DNA from: Nelumbo lutea
Taxonomy: Eukaryota > Streptophyta > Magnoliopsida > Proteales > Nelumbonaceae
NCBI GenBank assembly: GCA_022828595.1
Contig: JAKGHH010000003.1
Coordinates: 59,943,759-60,007,758, forward strand
Length of the DNA: 64,000 nt
Reading direction: 5' to 3'
Every line of letters starts with the position of its first letter. Within the stretch, counting starts at the first letter, position 1. Below, piece by piece: positions 38,101-49,200 of this stretch. Position numbers and translations under genes: made by a program. The notes beneath the pieces were generated by a model, which searched no databases, was not told where the DNA came from, and worked only from the letters and a program-made list of their open reading frames with translations.

Positions 38101-41100
38101 TTACAAATGTTGTTTTTCTGATAGAGCTATCTTTGCAAAAAGCAGCAATAGATCATAATAAAAGCATGAAACAAATAAAAATACAGGCAGCCAAAAGATT
38201 AAAGAGGACAAAAAAGCCACTACTCCACACCCAAACTTAGAATTCTGGGGATCATTTTTTGGTTTCCCAGACTGATCATTGTACCAACTAAAATAGTTCC
38301 TTTCAGATGTCTATTATTTATGTGTTAAAATTCATAGTTTCACTGATAAATGACACAAAATTAAAGCTACCTTCATCTTCAGATCCTTCATGAGAATTCT
38401 ATATCACTGAACAACATTTGGCTTTTTTTTTTTTTTAAAGTAAAATAGAATATTTTTTTGATCAGTAACTGACCTTTTTATTAAAGCAAGTTAATGTTCA
38501 ATTTTACCTACACCCATTGGAGTGATAAAAAGCTTTTATCTCCACAAATTCAAACTTTCCTTATACTTGCCTGGAAGATATGCTCTCTCCCCACCACTTT
38601 GTTGGGCTAATTTATCAGCCATACTGTTTGCTGTCCTTTGAACCCATTGGAATCTTCCATTTCTCTAGTCAGCCAAAACAACATTTTTAAGTCATTGCTA
38701 TACCGCCAAGGAGCTGCATCCCCATTCTGTAGCCACTCCATCACCGGTCTTGAGTCTTTCTCAATAATTAGCTTGTTGGCATTCATCATCATCCTTGCCC
38801 TTTGTATCCTTTCCATAGTAGCCATGATCTCTGCCCTTAGAGAACCTCCCACTCCAATTGATCCTGAGAATACAGCCACTATAAGCCCTTTCTCCTCCCT
38901 AAAGATGCCTCTAATACCTTAAGGTCCTGGAATTCCCCTATTGCTTCTATCAAAGTTGAGCTTGACGAACCCTTCATTTGGGGGAGATCCAACTTCTGCA
39001 AATCAATGCCTTTTTGTTAGAAATCCCCGCCACCTCTCTCCACTTCCTTATGATGTCTACTGAAAAGGTTGAGAATCTCTCCAAAGATTGAATCCAATAA
39101 ATCACTCTAATAGTGATGCATTCTATTATTGCCTCTAAAGTTCTTTCTTTCTCTTTGAAAATTGAAGCATTTCTTTCCTTCCATACCATCGAAATAATTG
39201 CAGCCCTAATGCATTTTCACATGATCCTTCCCCCTCTTCTTTTATTTTGAATTTTTCATCTTATATGAGCTTAACTATTTTTTTTTTTTTTTGTCTCCTC
39301 TTTTTTCTGGTGATTAGTTTTGCTCTGTTGGCCTTTGTTCTTGATAACACAATGATGTTAAAGGTCAACTAGTTTTCTTAATATACGAATTTACGAAATT
39401 AAATTGAGTGAAGTTACATATTTTACATTGGAAAATATTTAGTGTACCAACATTTTGATGACTGTTGGAAAACAAGGACAAATGCATTTGAGGAGACAAT
39501 AAAACTAAAAATTACAGCAGGGTTGCCAAGTTCATTTTATTCTTCTTCACTTCTTGACTCTTGTAAATTGTAAAGTCTCTTTGAATATGAGGTTTTATTG
39601 TGTTGTTGGGGCAATAAATAAACCATGCATACTTGATCTCTTTTTTTGGATAGATCATGCATGCTTCATCCTTGCATCAATTGTCTTTTAATGGGTTGTA
39701 CGCCTGCTGTTTCTGGCTCTTTGGATTGCACAAATAGAGTAATTTTTTTGCACATAGCACCAACTGAAATTGTTCTCATTTTGTGTAGGCTACCTGTGGG
39801 ATACCGGAGATAGCTTTTGCAACATTTGAGAACATGGAATATGGAGAAGGTTTTCAGTTTTCATTCTTAACTTTGTGCATGAAACAAATCTGTTGTTCTG
39901 GAAGTAGTTTTAAGTTGAAGAGCACTATTTGTAAAATTGTTGTGATGGATTTTTATCTATTAAATAAAGAAGTGCCTGAGTTGTTTTTTCCCTTCTGGTT
40001 TCTGATAGGATGTAAATGTAAGGTAGATTCAATAATTTGTCTTTGGGAAATTATTTCTTTATTTTGCATTATCTTGTTTGAATGTATATGCCCATTGGTA
40101 TTGCAATGTAAGTTGAAATATATAAAAGTTACCTTCATGCTGAAAGGCACTTAAAGATTGGCCCTGCTAAATAAGTAGTCATCTTACTTCTGGTATCAAC
40201 TTATGGAATCTTTTTATGATTGTGGGGTAGTACAGTTCAATCCATGGAAGAACCTATAACACTCTGACTTCTGCTTCTTTTCTTTCTATACTAACAAATA
40301 ATCCCTTATGTTTGAGACTCTGAGGTAAATAAACAATTTTTTTTTATAGTAAATAAAATTTCATTAAAAAAGAAGAACAGATAACACAAATAAATATTGG
40401 TGAAAAGCAATCACCTCCTACAAACAAAAGATCCCTCTCCAAACCCCACCTCTGACTGACAAGGATCAACAAATCCTGCTAAAGAAAAGATGACTACTTA
40501 TTGCAATGTAAGTTGAAATATATAAAAGTTACCTTCATGTTGAAAGGCACTTAAAGATTGGCCCTGCTAAATAAGTAGTCATCTTACTTCTGGTATCAAC
40601 TTATGGAATCTTTTTATGATTGTGGGGTAGTACAGTTCAATCCATGGAAGAACCTATAACACTCTGACTTCTGCTTCTTTTCTTTCTATACTAACAAATA
40701 ATCCCTTATGTTTGAGACTCTGAGGTAAATAAACAATTTTTTCTTTATAGTAAATAAAATTTCATTAAAAAAGAACAGATAACACATATAAATATTGGTG
40801 AAAAGGAATCACCTCCTACAAACAAAAGATCCCTCTCCAAACCCCCCCTCTGACTGACAAGGATCAACAAATCCAGTCCCACCCAACCAATTGTACATGC
40901 ACAGAAAACAACCATAAAACTCAACAAAGTACCACCATGACCAATCAACCCAAACAACTTCAAGAACCTTCACCACCATATCTAGAATTCACCTCAATGA
41001 TTCAGATTGCCTTCTTCTACCTAAATAAAATTTGCCTCCACAAAAGTGTTTCATGACAGAGAAAGCTCCCCAATCTCTAACAACAAGACAAAAAACTAGA

Positions 41101-43051
41101 CCAAAATATTATGACTCCTTACTACCTTTTTTTTCCATTCTAAAATCTAACTCCAAGAAAACTTTCCTTGCAAAACCTTCTCCTCTGAGAAAGAACAAAC
41201 CCAGTTCCTTACTAAATTGATCCTCTTTTTCAACTATGACATCCTTATCCAACTTTTAGTTTGTTTCATGAACTCCATCCACAGGGGTGTCAAGTGTCAA
41301 CACCATCTTCCTCTTGAGCCAAAACTGTCTGATATTTTGCTACCCTGGCACACATCCTCCTCCTAGATGTCTGAAGAAGCAACAAATAAGATTGAGTTAT
41401 ACATCCTAGGTTGATTATTGCCACCCTGTGACCAGCGTTCACATTTGTAACCTTTTCAAACTCCACTCTTGTCCCTATGAGACTCAGTTAGAAATGCCAA
41501 CATCTTTTTTATTTAAGCCAAGAGTGATACTTAAAAATGTTTTACTCTAGCAAAGGTTCAAGTTGTTGAGTTTTAAAGTTATATTCCATAGAGTAAACTT
41601 GTTAATCAGATTAACATATATGTTGCATTAATTTTCTACTAGTTTCTATATTTTCAATTTCATTGCAGGAGTAGGTTTTGGGCGAGTTTAGAGCTGTGGA
41701 TGTCCTCTTTCATTTCCCATCCAACAGCTGAACCTCTAGTTGCCCATGCATCTCCCCTGCAATAGTAGAACCTTTAGTAACAGTTACAGTTTTCCCTGTA
41801 CTATGGTATCAAAATTGCTACCATGCTTAAGAAGTTGCTACCCTTTTGGTTTCATTAATCATTGTTATTCTTACATAATGCATATATGTGTTGGTATAAA
41901 AATTTAGGGAAATTGATTATAAAAGAACAAGGAGATTTAAAGGTCCACTTTGATTTTTTAAGCAACACTGTCAGACCTAGACTGGACTGGATAATTGAAC
42001 CATCTGAACCGCAACCCAGGGGCTATTCCTTGTTTTAGAAAGGCTGCTTTTTCAAAATTTTCAGAAACCAGTTGAATGTTGAATTACCGCCGAATCAGGT
42101 TATATTTGAGAGTTAATTCCAGAAAATGCATTAAGAAGGTTTGAAACCAAGCATTTTCTTTGTGAGCTAAAGTACAAACCACTAAAGCCACAGTTCTATG
42201 TGTTTAAAACCACTTGATTCATATGCTTTAAACATCTTTTTTTTTTTTTTTTTTTTGTTACAAAATACATTTGAGGTGATTTAAAACAGCTTACATACAT
42301 AAAAATGAGATATCTAACCATTAATCCACAACTAAAGTATATGTTAAAATTCTAGCTATATAATTATGACATCATGGGCCATTGCGTTGACCCAGCAGTC
42401 AGATGACCCATGATCCAGTGACTAAAATGGTTTTGTCTGGTTCGAGTATCACAACATTGTTTTTAACCAACTGGGTAGCCCCTTGCTTTTTAAAGGAGGG
42501 ACTTATGTTAGCTTCAAATTAACCCAAAAAGAAAAGGCCTGCTTGCTGGTCCATTAAGTTGATAAGTCCTATCAAGTGGCCCTAAACAAAAAGGTTTATG
42601 AGTCTTTAAATCAGCCTAGCAATTATTTAAAAAAGAAAGACTAAGATGCAACCTGGTACATCTTAATAAGGTAGCCCCATCTTTCGTACATACTTGACCA
42701 TCAAAGTATTGACAATCAGGAATCAGATTCTGTTTTGGCAATATGAGATTGGGTGTTAGAGGTGGTGCATGTTGGCTCTACTCAAGCTTGTAATCTAAGT
42801 TACATAAACCATTATTTTTCCTCTGTGGTGATGTTTTGCATTACCAATCCACTGTTTATTTAGGAGGGTTCTCTCCTTGTCTGTTTTCAGGAGTGGGATT
42901 TGGGATGGCTCATGGCTGTTAAAATTGTTGTATTCTTTCAAGGATACCTAGATGCTCATTACTTGTTTTGCATTGCAGATTATATGAAACCTGATACAGA
43001 GACATATAATTGGGTGATTCAAGCTTATACCAGGGCTGAATCATATGATAG
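31540..43051 (+). CDS. PTAC3: PTAC3 (PAP1), first five exons; gene continues or is cut
   Basis: The family is a PPR plus SAP-domain protein, core partner of the plastid-encoded RNA polymerase in the transcriptionally active chromosome, needed for chloroplast development. Exons: 31540-31956, 37296-37467, 37569-37786, 39789-39849, 42979-43051, all with GT-AG borders and matching phases. They give 313 codons of a protein that is about 900 residues in Arabidopsis. MASLLSYAPLS and the Ser/Thr-rich start fit a chloroplast transit peptide. Conserved family words include EKGLRLSFMEELIERARSRD, GPRSFHGLIVAHALIGDDEG, ETFIVLIRLFGSKGHATRGL, ANKVFLRGAKGGLKATD and TYNWVIQAYTRAESYD. ATG 31540 is chosen for its good context (GCAGAAATGG) and fit to relatives. 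The last donor (GTAAAA) has no partner exon in the window. The frame is intact, so a working gene with a very long intron is likelier than a fragment. Confidence 0.85.
32189..32213 (+). repeat. (CT)n microsatellite in PTAC3 intron 1
   Basis: A pure CT repeat of about 12 units. It has no evident role. Confidence 0.9.
32939..33331. mobile_element. hAT-type MITE nested in the intron 1 LINE
   Basis: The terminal inverted repeat is TAGGGGTGTCAATGGAC on the left and GTCCAATTGACACCCTA on the right, flanked by a perfect 8-bp target duplication CCTCCTAC (32931-32938 and 33332-33339). The 393-bp interior is repeats of TTGGAC/GGTCCA with no coding frame. Removing it restores the LINE RNase H frame. Confidence 0.9.
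33393..34190. mobile_element. Tourist-like (PIF/Harbinger) MITE nested in the intron 1 LINE
   Basis: The left end GGTCCTGTTTAAT and right end ATCAAACAGGGGC form an imperfect inverted repeat. TTA stands on both sides (33390-33392 and 34191-34193), the usual Harbinger target duplication. Subterminal words around AAGAAGTACTT occur inverted at both ends (33425-33450 and 34010-34160). No transposase is present in its 798 bp. Confidence 0.7.
34826..36079. other. PTAC3 intron 1, AT-rich part
   Basis: There is no coding signal. It contains a GA microsatellite (35115-35142) and a short CA-rich tract near 35368-35395. A CCCGTATAGTTGGGATGAGG word (35982-36001) is common in plant SINE or LINE tails. Confidence 0.5.
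36089..36664. mobile_element. Mutator-like MITE in PTAC3 intron 1
   Basis: The left end CATAGTTATCAAGGC and right end GCCTAGAAAACTAC are imperfect inverted repeats, and 9-bp flanks GATATTATG (36080-36088) and GATATTGTG (36665-36673) agree at 8 positions, as expected for a Mutator-like element. Both subterminal parts are rich in GCCTAGGCGACAAGG words. A related patch lies at 62640-62770. The interior is non-coding. Confidence 0.65.
36674..37295. other. PTAC3 intron 1, 3' part
   Basis: The part at 36870-37050 is rich in GAGGC/GCCTC words (for example TTGAGGCCTAAGCCTCGG) and probably belongs to another decayed MITE. The rest leads to the intron 1 acceptor at 37295. No gene is present. Confidence 0.45.
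38452..39275 (-). mobile_element. LINE fragment in PTAC3 intron 3
   Basis: On the minus strand there is a piece of the LINE tail region (39189-38974, MVWKERNASIFKEKERTLEA) followed by an RNase H-like piece (38879-38607, MAVFSGSIGVGGSLRAEIMA and LIIEKDSRPVMEWLQNGD). The 3' end is the T-rich word TTTTTTTGATCAGTAAC at 38452, similar to the end of the LINE at 32502. It is strongly 5' truncated. The right border is uncertain. Confidence 0.7.
40101..40874. repeat. 400-bp-spaced direct duplication in PTAC3 intron 4
   Basis: Copy 1 (40101-40476) and copy 2 (40501-40874) are nearly identical, with only small indels such as near 40340/40740. They are separated by 24 bp. Both include plain intron sequence and the tail of a LINE-like insertion (from about 40350 and 40745). 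The high identity implies a recent event or an assembly duplicate. Confidence 0.9.
40740..41290 (-). mobile_element. LINE 3'-end relic in PTAC3 intron 4
   Basis: On the minus strand this has features of a plant L1 tail. There is a GGGGTTTGGAGAGGGATC stretch followed by TTTTGTTTGTAGGAGGTG-like words and an oligo-A end near 40740. No enzyme domain is left, and borders are approximate. Confidence 0.4.
41291..42978. other. PTAC3 intron 4, remainder
   Basis: No gene was found. A T-run at 42237-42257 and some degenerate GGTTC-type words near 41960-42440 suggest old MITE material, but no ends could be placed. The intron ends at the acceptor CATTGCAG (42971-42978). Confidence 0.5.
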
Positions 43052-43609
43052 GTAAAACTAACTTATTCATGATCAAGTTTCATTTATCGGACTGAATACT
43101 TTACAGACTTGAACTTGGAGTCTAGTCATTAATTTCAGTATGCTGTTTTTTTTCCCAGTAAGTTAAAACAATTTGTATGAAAATTCTTGAAAGAATCCTG
43201 ATCTGTCCAAACTAGACAGCAGGGACAATACAAAGAGCAGCATAATGTTGACTGAACAAGAAAAAGTAAAAATAGGGCTTGCTTCTAGTGAACCTTGCTC
43301 TCTCCTCGTTGATCCCTATTGTCGAGTCCATGTTTCTTTTTTTTTGATAATAAATAACAAAGAAAAAAATTATTAAGAAGTAATAGGATTACAAGAGAGG
43401 TGATAAGGTATCACACACAAAAAAATGAAAGCAACCAAGGTTCCCAACACCACCATAAGCTTTCCATGCCCCCAACAAGGTAAATCATACCAATCAGAAA
43501 ATGCAAAAAACCCTAAGAGTACAAAGAAATCAAAATTCTGCCCCCCATCTTACAATAATGGCATCACACATCATCAAACTATCAACCCCTCAAAAGATCA
43601 ATAAGTAAT
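43052..43609. other. Start of PTAC3 intron 5
   Basis: Intron sequence follows the last visible donor. A T-run followed by GATAATAAATAAC (43339-43361) looks like the minus-strand 3' end of another LINE fragment. No exon was found here. Confidence 0.5.
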
Positions 43610-43612
43610 GTG

Positions 43613-45376
43613 ATGGCTAAGTCAGATACACCTTCGAAGCCTTCCCAACTAGTTAGTACTGAAGCTGGGGATTTGGAGAGGTACCAAATGGATAATGGTT
43701 CTGGAACTCCTGTTACTAAAACGCACAGCCTTCTGGTAACCTCGAAAACTCCGTTGATTTCATTTTTGATGCCAATTTGTGTGTTGTTGGTCCTACAGTT
43801 TCATTGGATCCCATCAAGGCTTCGATTTGCCCATGAATTTGCCGGAAGAAGGAGAGGTGAGTAGGGGATTTGGAGATGTAGGTGGTGCGAAAGAGATAAT
43901 GGGAGAGACTAAGAAAGAAGGGGTGGGTGAGGCTGAGGCTAGGGGTGAAAAAATGCTGGAGACTAAGGAAGGAGCAAGGACTGATAGAGGGATGGGTACA
44001 GAAGGGAAAAAAGAAACCATCGAAAGGATTCAATCCCAAGAAGGTAAGTGTGATGAGGAGGCTGGAAGGGTCTTAGTTGAGGGGAAGGAAGAAAAGGAGG
44101 CAGGGAATAGTAAAAAAAGCCAAGAAGATCAGAGCATAAAGGACCCGGTGGTGGTTTTGGCTGCTAAAATGGGGTTGAAAGTGGAAAAAATTAAGGAAAA
44201 GGAATCTCAAAATAAGGAAAGTAAAGAAAAAAGGGGTAAGAGGAGAAGAAAGCTAACTGAAGTTGAAAAACTCATTAGTGATATGGAAGGGGATAAGGAA
44301 TTCAGTGCTAGGGGAGGGAAAAGGAGAGGGTTGGGGTCTCTAGGCTAGGGCAGGGCTGGGGTCAATATTTGATGTGATCACGAAGATTATTAGCTGGAAT
44401 GTAAGGGGATTAGGAAAATCCACAAAAAGAGTAGTAGTCAAAGAGGTGTTGAGGAAGGAGAGACCGGATTTCGTTCTAATTCAAGAATCCAAACTGCAGG
44501 AAGTAGACAAGAAGTGGATAAGAAGCTTGTTGGGAGAGAGGAATATTAACTGGAGCTTTGCTCCCTCTTGGGGTGCATCGGGGGGCATTATAACAATGTG
44601 GAGAGAAGTAGTCCAATGTTTGGAAGAATTGGTAGGCCATTTCTCAGTTTCTATTAAGTTGAAAGGTGTACAAGACGGTTTTGGACGGGTTCTCACGAAT
44701 GTCTATGAGCCAAACTCATATAAAGAAAGGAAGAAATTATGGGAGGAGCTTGGGGACATTAGGGGCCTCTGGGATGGACCTTGGTGTTTAGGGAGAGACT
44801 TTAATGTAGTAAGGTTTGTGAGTGAGACAACCGGAGGTAGACAAAGAACTACAATGAGTATGAGAAAGTTCAATTCTTTTATTGAATCTTTTGAGTTAAG
44901 AGATATTCCTTTGGGGCAATCTTGTTATACTTGGTCAAACCTTCAAACATCCCCTATTCTTTCCAAGCTTGATAGGTTTTTAGTTTCACATGACTGGGAA
45001 GAGCATTGGCTAGGGATAATTGGGAGAAATTTACCAAGAATCACCTCACCCCTTCTTTCTCTCCCATTATCTCTTTCGCACCACCTACATCTCCTAATCC
45101 CCTACTCATCTCTCCTTCCGGCAAATTCATGGGCAAATCGAAGCGTTGGATGGGATCTGATGAAATTGTAGGACCAACAACACACAAATTAGCATAAAAA
45201 ACGAAACCAATGGAGTTTTCGAGGTTACCTAAAGGCTGAGATGAAAGAATGACTTGCGTTTTAGTAACAGGAGTTCCAAAACCAATATCCATTTGGTACC
45301 TCTCCAAATCCCCAGCTTCAGTACTAACTAGTTGGGAAGGCTTTGAAGGTGTATTTGACTTAGCCATCACATTGGT
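43613..45376. repeat. Inverted repeat arms within the LINE
   Basis: The arm 43613-43920 and the arm 45047-45376 (reverse complement) share an ORF1 stretch starting MAKSDTPSKPSQLVSTEAGD in the first and MAKSNTPSKPSQLVSTEAGD in the second. They look roughly 85-90% identical, with an indel near 43737. The spacer is about 1.1 kb and holds the endonuclease. The right junction lies at a CCTCACC microhomology. Confidence 0.85.
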
Positions 45377-46297
45377 TATACCCCCACCCAGAAATCAAAG
45401 TTCTACCCCCACCCAAAAATCAAAATTCCCAATGTACTTCATGTCAGGATTTCCTCTAGGAGCTTGGGGAAAAGAAGAAGGATCATTTGGTTAGTTGGGA
45501 AAAGGTGAGGAAATTGAAAGACGAAGGGGGTTTGGGAACATGGAATGTTAGACTTAAGAATCAGGCTTTGCTTAGCAAATGGCCTTGGAGGTTTCCAAAA
45601 GAAAATGAGAAATTATGGCACAGTGTGGTTGCAAGCATTCATGGCATGTCGAGCAACGGATGGGATGCTAGATGTCTCCATAGGGCTAACTTGGCTGCTC
45701 CTAGAGGTGTAAAGTGGGTTGTGCCATCTTCCTTGGTGGAAATTTTGGGGGCCGGCCTGGGCCGGGCCGGGCTGTAGGCCGTGGTGTGGGCTTGGACCGT
45801 GCTAGGCTGGGCCACAGGGCGGGCCTTGGGCCTAGGCCGAACCGGGCTGCATGGTTTTTATTTTTTTTTAAATTTTGATTTCTTTTGTAAGTAAAGTTGT
45901 AAAACTAAAATATTTAACTTTCCTATGAACTTTGGGAATTCGGAACTATTTAAAAAATTAAGAAATGAGAAATCTAAGTTATTTAATACATAAATGAAAA
46001 AAAATACTTAACCAAATTGAAATAAGAATGATGGAATAACAAATTGGAAGAAAAATAGGAATTTTATTTCATTTAAATTTGAATGGTACAAATTAGTGAA
46101 TTACAAATACAATGATTGGATCATTGCATACTTGGGTGAATGAAATATAAAATTGGAATAAATTAATAAAATATAAAAAATACAATATGGTTACAAATTG
46201 AAAATACAAAATTATATTGTTAAAAAATTAAAAAAATATATCAAATAAATTAAATAAAATTTATAAATTTTACAATAATTTGAAAAAATGAAAAATT

Positions 46298-49200
46298 CTA
46301 CAAGTACTCGTCATCTGCTTCAGGTGAAATGTTCGGTGTTGTATCATGCCCTCCCTTGTTTTGTAATCTATCTTCTGCATCTAGCCAATCCTTGAAGCAG
46401 ATGCACATCTCTATGCTCTCATCGTTCATACAGCTTCTTTTGTCATCCAACACCCTGGTACCTGCAGTAAAACAAGATTCCGATGGAACTGTAGACATCG
46501 GAGGAGTTAGTAGATCACGTGCCATGGCGGCGAGAACCGGATAATTTTTCGAGTGTTCACTCCACGAGGCTAAAATATCAAATTTTTTTGATACTATCAT
46601 GCCCTCCCTTGTTGTAGAACTAGTAGATTTCTGCCTTCTACTTATTAAATAAAAAAGCTTTTCTCTTATACTATTGGGTTCAAAGTCAAAAGGAGAAGAA
46701 GAAGATGAACAAGTTGTAGGAATATTTCCCACAACTTCAGATTCATACAAGCTGTACATTTCAAATATTAAATTATTAATTTCTTCTTTTTTATTTCCTA
46801 TATCAATATTCATATTTTCATAGTATGTTTGAAGTAAAATATCTAAACCATCTTTCGTAATCCCAGGGTCTAATATTGTAGCTAAACAATAAAGGGGAGA
46901 AATGTTCTCCCAATATTTTTTAAATTTATTTTCCATAATTTCAACAATACATTGAAATTGTGGATTATTTCTATATTTGGCAAAACAATCACTAATTACC
47001 ATTAATTGATACGGTAAATTACAACTAGTTGGATAATAAATTCTAGATAATTCGTTTGTTGCATCATAAAGATGTTTTAAAATATCTCTTACACAGACTG
47101 CCATTTCCTAGTCTTCCTCAAATATCATATCATTACGCAATTTTAAATTATAAAAATCAGAAAGAATTTGTTTATGAGATATACAACTTTCTAACACAGC
47201 ATAGGTAAAAGTGGAGGAAATGAAAAGGTCTAGGAAGAGAGGTTTCATTTGTAAATTGGATCTTGAAAAGGCCTATGATTTGGTGGACTGGGAGTTTCTA
47301 TTAGAGGTTATGCGAAACTGTGGATTTGGGGACAAGTGGTGTAGTTGGATTTTTGGGTGTATCAGTACTTGTCATTACTCTATTTTGGTAAATGGTATCG
47401 TGAGGGGCTTTTTTCCAACTTGTGATTAGTAGGATCATTACTAAGGGGATCCACTCTCACCCTTCCTTTTTACCTTAGTAGCTGATGTGATTAGTAGGAT
47501 CATTACTAAGGCTGACAGTGAAGATGCCATTAGGGGTTGGAGAATAGGGAGACACCAAGTCTTCGTCACCCACCTATAGTTTGCAGATGACCTAATGATC
47601 TTTTGTGAAGGAGGTTTTAGCAAAAAGGTAGCAAACTTAAAGGATCTAATCAAAGGATTTGAAAGTATTTCTAATTTGAGAGCAAATTTGGAAAAGAGCT
47701 ACATAGCGGGTATAAATTTGGAGGTAGGGGAGGTCGAGGCTATTGCGGAGTGTCTTGAGTGTTCCACCTCTGCTTGGCCTATGTCATACTTAGTGCTTCC
47801 TTTAGGGGCAAATCCTAGGGAGAGTAGATTTTGGACCCCTATGATAGAAAAGTTTGAGAAGAGATTAGCCTCATGGAAGAGGAATTATGTCTCTTTAGGA
47901 GGGAGAATTACCCTAATAAGAGCTACCTTGGCTAACTTACCTACCTATTTTTTGTCTGTATTTAGGATACTAGTTAGGGAAGCTAGGAAACTAGAGAAGT
48001 TGATGAGAGATTTTTTATGGGAGCCAGGACAAGAAAAAAAGGATCATTTGGTTAATTGGGAAATTGTGTGCAGAAGTAAAGAAGAGGGGGGTTTGGGACT
48101 TGGGAGGGTAACTAGAAAAAAACAAGCTCTGTTAGGGAAATGGTTGTTGCGATGGCCATTTGAAAGAGAGAGATTGTGGCATGAGGTGATGGGAAGCATT
48201 CATTGGAGGTTAGAGAATGGATGGGATGCTGGTGTCTCAAGGAAAGCCAACTTAGCAGCACCTTGGAAGGCCATTCACAACACCCTTCCTCAATTCCTCA
48301 ATTTTATCAGGTATGAAGTTTGTTCTGGCAACACTGTTCATTTTTGGGAGGATATTTGGGTAGGAGACACACCTTTAAAGGATCTTTTCCCTTCGCTTTT
48401 TTCTGTTTCTTTGTACAAAAAAGAGGTGGTCTCAAAATTTGTCTCACCTTTGGGAACACCCTTAGATCCTATTTGTGATTTTGGGTTTCGTAGAGGACTT
48501 AGGGATGATGAAATTGAATCTCTTTTTGTTTCGGTTGGTTGTCCTAATCAGGTTTGTTTGGATCCCTTCAAGCCAGATAAGAGGGTATGGACTCCTATAC
48601 CCAATGAAACCTTCACTTGTGCTTCTTTCTTCAAGTCCATCTCTCAACTTTCTACTCACCAACCCTTTCCGTCAAAAGAAATTTGGTGCAAGCCTGTTTC
48701 CCAAAAAATTATGGCGTTTTGTTGGAAAGTATTCCATGGGAAAGTAAACACTCTAGATAACCTACAAAAGAGAAGATCTTTCCTCTGTATTTCTTCTAAT
48801 TGGTGTATCTTCTATAGAGCTCACAGTGAGGATTGTTACCACCTATTAATATCTTGTCCCTTTTCTGCAGGCCTTTGGGCTTGGCTACTTTCGTTGTTTG
48901 GGAGTAGTTGCAGTCTACCAACAGAAGTTCTCATGCTCTTCAACCATTCTACCTTTTATTGGCCTACAAAAATAGGGAGAATTATGTGGAGATGTGCTCG
49001 TATTGCTTTTATTTGGACTCCTTGGGGAGAACAGAATATTAGAATTTTTCAAGAAAAGGAAGGATTAGTCAGGAGTTGAAAGACTGCGTGTTAAATAGGG
49101 CAATGCCTTGGCTGAAGACCTTGGAAATCTTTCATCAATTCTCCTTTAATGACCTTTGGAGAAATTGGTCAACAGTAGCGAAGTGTTCATCCCTAAAGGA

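Noticed and set aside
38607..38879. RNase H-like frame that could be taken for a host RNase H gene
   Set aside because: It is truncated, next to a LINE tail piece in the same orientation, and matches the LINE RNase H-like domain seen in the other LINEs here.
43716..44039. Minus-strand frames over the LINE ORF1 end
   Set aside because: They are shadows of the Lys/Glu-rich ORF1, which reads as Phe/Ser/Leu-rich on the other strand.
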